This document shows, in pieces, positions 59,509 through 64,000 of a stretch of 64,000 nucleotides of DNA. The first letter of the stretch is position 1, and each line of letters starts with the position of its first letter. The stretch is taken from assembly GCA_026413225.1 (NCBI GenBank), contig CM048554.1, positions 78,112,463-78,176,462 on the forward strand. Reading direction: 5' to 3'. The position numbers and the translations under genes are program-made. This DNA comes from Otis tarda. Lineage: Eukaryota; Chordata; Aves; Otidiformes; Otididae. Under the pieces are notes generated by a model, which did no database searches, was not told where the DNA came from, and saw only the letters and a list, made by a program, of their open reading frames with translations.

Positions 59509-62500
59509 TGTGGCAGTGGAAAAGCCCATCATTATAAAGACTAGAGAAAACTCTGTTGTAGAGAGAATGAAAAGAAGCAACTGGACATCATTTAAGCATG
59601 GTTAAACTACCCTGAATCACCATCCTGAACCTGCTCAGTGCCAAAATAAAGGAGGTGAGGCCTCTCAGTACAGAAAAGGTGGCTTAATTGCCCTCTTGGG
59701 ATGCCATATAATATGTATATTGGGATCCTTCAGTGTCACAGTCCTTCAGTTGTAGTTAAAAACCTCTAGGTAATCCTCTACAGGAGCACAGCTTGGAGAA
59801 CAGGAATACGCCTTGTGCTTCTCTCTCTGAAACCTCCCATGTCATAAACAGTTCATCCAGCAATGTGAATGATCTCTGTTACTCACAGTACAGAATGTTG
59901 TGAGACTCACAAGGTGTCAGCTGAGATGGATAAGCAACAGTAATTGTTAGCCAGGAGAGAACAGGACTACTAACATCAGTTTTAGGTTAAAGGAATAGAA
60001 GATTTGCGATGAGGAACTCTAAGTTGGTTTGGATAGTCTGATGTGCAGCCAAGCCTTGACAACATCTCTGTTATTTCACAAGGGAGTGCTTGGTCTCTCC
60101 TGTGTCTGAATGCTGCTAGCATCTCCTCTTCATAGTGGGATGAGACCAGTGTAGTATGTCCTTTCCCTGCACCCAAGTCTCACACAACATATTCCTGGAA
60201 TTTAAGATCAAAAGAAGTAGTCCACACAATGAAATGAGCAGAGATGGACTGGGCACTTAGATACTTTCTGTGAGGACACTTGTCTGTAAGAGATTGGGAC
60301 ACTATAAGAGACATAGAAGACTATAAGATGGGCCAGAAGGGCCTCCAGGGCACACTGTGCTGGACCTGGGAAGCACCGTGGTGGGGTCTTATCCCAGCAG
60401 CAGTGCAGTCAAGTCAGCAGAGCTGTAACTGATCACATCATTGAACTCTTAAAAAATGCCAAGCTGATAAGGGATCTTCCTATTCTCTGATATCTCACAG
60501 AATGACATTTTCAACCACTAGATGACACATAATTCCCCATTTGGATTTTCTGTCACAGGGTTGAGTTTGAACCATCACATCTTCAAACCTAGGTGTCTAC
60601 ATAAACCTAGGTGTCAGGAAGGTGTCTATAGGTTAGGGGAAACTTTCAACAGCCTATGAAATCACTTGAGGGCTATTGCTTCGGACCATTCAAGATCATT
60701 CCAAAGAGTAATTTTTCCAGCAGAGCTGGAGAACACAGAGCATCCAGGCAGCATGGGTGATCCTGGCTATCTTTTTCTCTGACTTGAACGGTATTTCCTC
60801 CTGCTCACCTATACCTGCGATAGGTATGTGTTGATACCTATCATCCTGTACAATTGCACCTACATCTAAGTACCCATTTATTTTATCAGCATTGATAGTT
60901 ATTTATTTACCATTTATTTGCTGTCAGTGAGACGGCTGCTGTGTCATGAGTTGGTCTCTAGGGGGTTTGGTGAATTACCATCTGAGGATTTTATCTGAGT
61001 TTCTGTATGTTGAGGGCTAACGTCATGAGAAGTAAAGCCACAAGATTATCCTTCCTTCTTGTTATTGTAGTTCGAAATGGGTTGTGACTGTGGCAAGTGT
61101 CTGTGACTTTCTGTAAGAATGAACCACATCTGATAAAGATGACAATCACTATGGTGTTAGAAAGTTAACTGAAAAGTAGGATGATCAGCATGAGTCATGC
61201 TGTCAGGGGAAACAGTTCTACCCATTTATTTTGTTTTGTTATTTGGTGCATCAGCTTCTCAAAAGATATTCCAAGATAGCATACAACTTGAAAGATGACT
61301 AAGTGCATTCTGCATGCTGCTGAGTGCTCTTCAGCTCTTGGTGATGGCAGTCATAATTGAGGAGGCACAGCACTTTTCCAAATTTGGCTATAAATACACA
61401 GCGACAAGCTGATAGAGGGGCTCTTCCCCTTTGATACAACAGCAGGAAATACAGCACAGAAACTGCCTTTTCCTTCTCCTGGCTGCCAGTAGGGCTACCC
61501 CCTTTAGGAACTTCTTGTCTGGTTTTTTTTGCTGCTCACTCTTTAAATCAGACAAGCAGCTTCACACCTGGGTGGCCATTTCGCAAACAGCAGCCACTTG
61601 CTCCATGTTTTTCCATTGGAAATCAACTGATCTCAGTTTTCTTTTACTTCTGTCCAGGGATATGGCCTGCATACTTGCTACCTTCTTGTACAGATGGAAG
61701 GTAAAATTAATAGCATGTGTTTTTCTCAAGGCAAGCAAGCAAGCAAAGGAGGAAAACCTACTAATCTTGCTTAATTTGCAACTGGATTCCATCCTGTATT
61801 TTAAGGTCAGGATCCCATGTTCTTCAGAGAAGCTACAATGATGTATGTCACTGATGTATGACAATTTAGTCCACTGTAGTTATTACTGTGTCTTCTAATT
61901 TGCTTGAACTTTCCACATTTTATTTAAGCTTTTTCCTGCCTTTGCTTTGCAGCAAGCTCTAGAGCTTGCTAAATCTAAATGTCTGTGCAAAGCTATTACG
62001 CATTTGCGGGGAGGTTATGGATACTTAGAGTTTGTAGCTCTAGAGTTTGTAGCTATTAGTGCAATTTCTTTTTGAGCATATTATAGAGGAGGGAAACAGG
62101 CTGAACCAGGATAAGACTGGTGTTTGCAGGAGATCTTGTAATCTCCACCTGTAACACATTTTAGTTCCTTGAAAATTTAAAAGGCAGGAAAATTAGTTTC
62201 AAATAAGACTTCTGAACTTTTGAAAATAGTTGCCTTTTAATTAATATTCTTTTTTTCCTGAAGTCTGATGGAACATCATAAAATTAGACTGGAATATTTC
62301 TTCATTATCAATTCAAATGATGTCTTTTCAAAAAGAAAACAAGGTGCTAGCAACATTCTGACCTGCCAATACAAGTGGTATGCTTACACAGAGCAGGTTG
62401 CATATATTATATGGACTTCGTTTCCCCTCTGAACTAACTGAGATTTACTCCAATCTTGGTCAGTAGAATCTGTGTAAATTCAACTCCATTTGGATTCAGT

Positions 62501-64000
62501 GAACTACAGAGATTAGTCAAAGACAGAGTTAGTTATAATCTATCTGAAGGAGTGGCAGCCAGGTTGGGTGATCTTTCCCACTGAAAATTCCCACAGATCC
62601 ACGTTGGGGTTCATGTAGCGCTGATGGTGCATGATGCACCATAAAGCCTTGCTACCTGCGATAAGCACATTCACCCTCACTTCAGAATGTGCCGTCCTGT
62701 GCAATGAATTGCTATGCCAGGTCTAAAGAGTGAGTTAGCTTCAGTCAGGTACGCACCCCTCATGGCACACAGCAGCAGTCATTTCCGTACTGACTAACCA
62801 GACTCCTAACAGATAGTTCTGCTTTTCTCTGTTGAAACTGTGACACAAAGCATACTAATCATCCTCCACACAGGGCCAGTGGAGGAATGAGGTTTTCCAT
62901 GGAAAGCAGTAACTGGATATCTTAATACTCTTGGGCTTTAGAAACTATTAAATCATAAAACTCACACTATATAGCTTCACATTCTTTTTAATAAGCTATT
63001 AGCTGCACTAACTAAAATAAGCCACTAAAGACTCTTTGTTCATTTTTTACAAGATTGCCAGTGTACATGTGATATTAACAGAATCTCTTTCGGGTAAACG
63101 TCCCTGGGTTTTAGGATAAGATCTTGTATAGGTGACGTTTCCTGTTTTGTGAACCAGGCTGATTAGCACCCCGTAATAAGTAGACAAGCAGAGAAAACAC
63201 AGTAACATAGTATTACTGATCCTGTAAGAAAAAACTCAATGGCTGAATAAGAGATGTGACCTGAATGGTCAACAGCCAAGGAGTGTTTGTTTGGAGTACC
63301 TCATAAATCCATGCCATAGTACTTGTAGTTTCACTGCTCTCAGAACTAATTTCTTGTACTGAATAGTAAATCGCTGCTGAACAAATGTCATTTTCTTCAT
63401 CATGCAAAAATAGATCTTACTGGTCTATGTGGCAAAGGGGACTGCATCTGTAGAAACTGCTTGCATAAGGAAGTACTGATGTTTCCCACATAAGCTTAAA
63501 ATATAACTGGGCATGGAGGACAGTCACCTTACCAGCGAGATTTTGTGATCCTGTTGAGTGACCAGCTCTGAAATGGGTAGAGTCTCTGTGCAGCTCATAC
63601 ATAAAAATTCAAGTAGAAATGTTTGACATGGGAGGTTGTAACAGATAATGACATTTCCCATTTTTCAGTCTGAAAAAGCTGTAAATTTCATTCACTGAAG
63701 TGACCAGGTAGCTCATTTTTAGAAAGATTAATAAATATTTTGCTGCTAGGATTCCTTTTATCTGCACCAACCTAGAATAGATTTTGCTCTGAAGAACAAA
63801 AGAGTAAATCCGCCTTTGTTTGGAAACATCAGCATATTCGTGAGATCTGAATCTAGTTTGTAACAGAGCCAGTAAACATGTTTGCATATCTCACTCCTGC
63901 TTTGCTGTTAGAATTCACCCAGTGACCACACCATTTTATAAAGGATGTCAAAAGGGCTACCTACTATCCCAAAGAACCCAGTTTTTAAAAAGTAGGCATG
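59509..64000. other. Unique DNA, no gene seen
   Basis: No recognisable gene or repeat family to the window end. Tiny local duplications occur at 60585-60615 (13 bases repeated with 18-base period, AAACCTAGGTGTC) and 62026-62055 (15-base unit TAGAGTTTGTAGCTC/A twice). The 136-codon plus-strand frame at 61431-61841 overlaps a 100-codon minus-strand frame and shows no domain. Confidence 0.5.

Overview
This window looks like an intergenic or deep-intronic stretch of a bird chromosome. The clearest evidence is a set of CR1 LINE copies with the avian-type 3' end, including one ending in the octamer tail ATTCTATGATTCTATGAT. There is also the 3' end of an avian endogenous-retrovirus LTR, plus several heavily decayed fragments resembling old amniote SINE and L3/CR1 families. 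The CR1 copy at 30512-31297 reads like a comparatively well-kept neoavian-type subfamily, so I lean towards a neoavian host, without certainty. I found no exon, protein-coding gene, tRNA, rRNA, snRNA or CRISPR array that I can defend. Almost all open frames are short, overlap on both strands and have no recognisable domain.

Layout. 1-5161 is mostly unique DNA with one antisense CR1 (1584-2056) and a GC/CpG-raised patch (about 2841-3740). 5162-5856 is a candidate hAT-type non-autonomous DNA transposon with 8-bp flanking duplications. About 7500-10830 is richer in CpG than its surroundings, and one plus-strand frame from 8976 to 10829 has only eight stops in 618 codons; I cannot identify it. 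10870-11010 is an old L3-like CR1 scrap. 11011-20539 is unique DNA. 20540-31297 is repeat-rich: three old SINE-like fragments, a polypyrimidine tract, four inverted or tandem structures, a CR1 at 25095-25282, a duplicated module that keeps an NF-kB-like site in both copies (25989-26095 and 27341-27451), a 63-bp tandem duplication, and two CR1 copies facing tail to tail (29482-30411 and 30512-31297). 31298-57859 is largely unique, with a polypurine tract, an alternating purine-pyrimidine run, a TATA-containing LTR-like segment (42069-42763), a CR1 (46125-46351) and old scraps. 57860-58094 is an LTR 3' end and 59112-59508 an old CR1. The rest is unique.

No genes act together here, so the content is mobile-element fossils, simple repeats and possible regulatory DNA. 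The items most worth checking are the low-stop frame at 8976-10829 and the duplicated NF-kB-site module. All family calls come from reading the sequence by eye; no alignment or database search was run.
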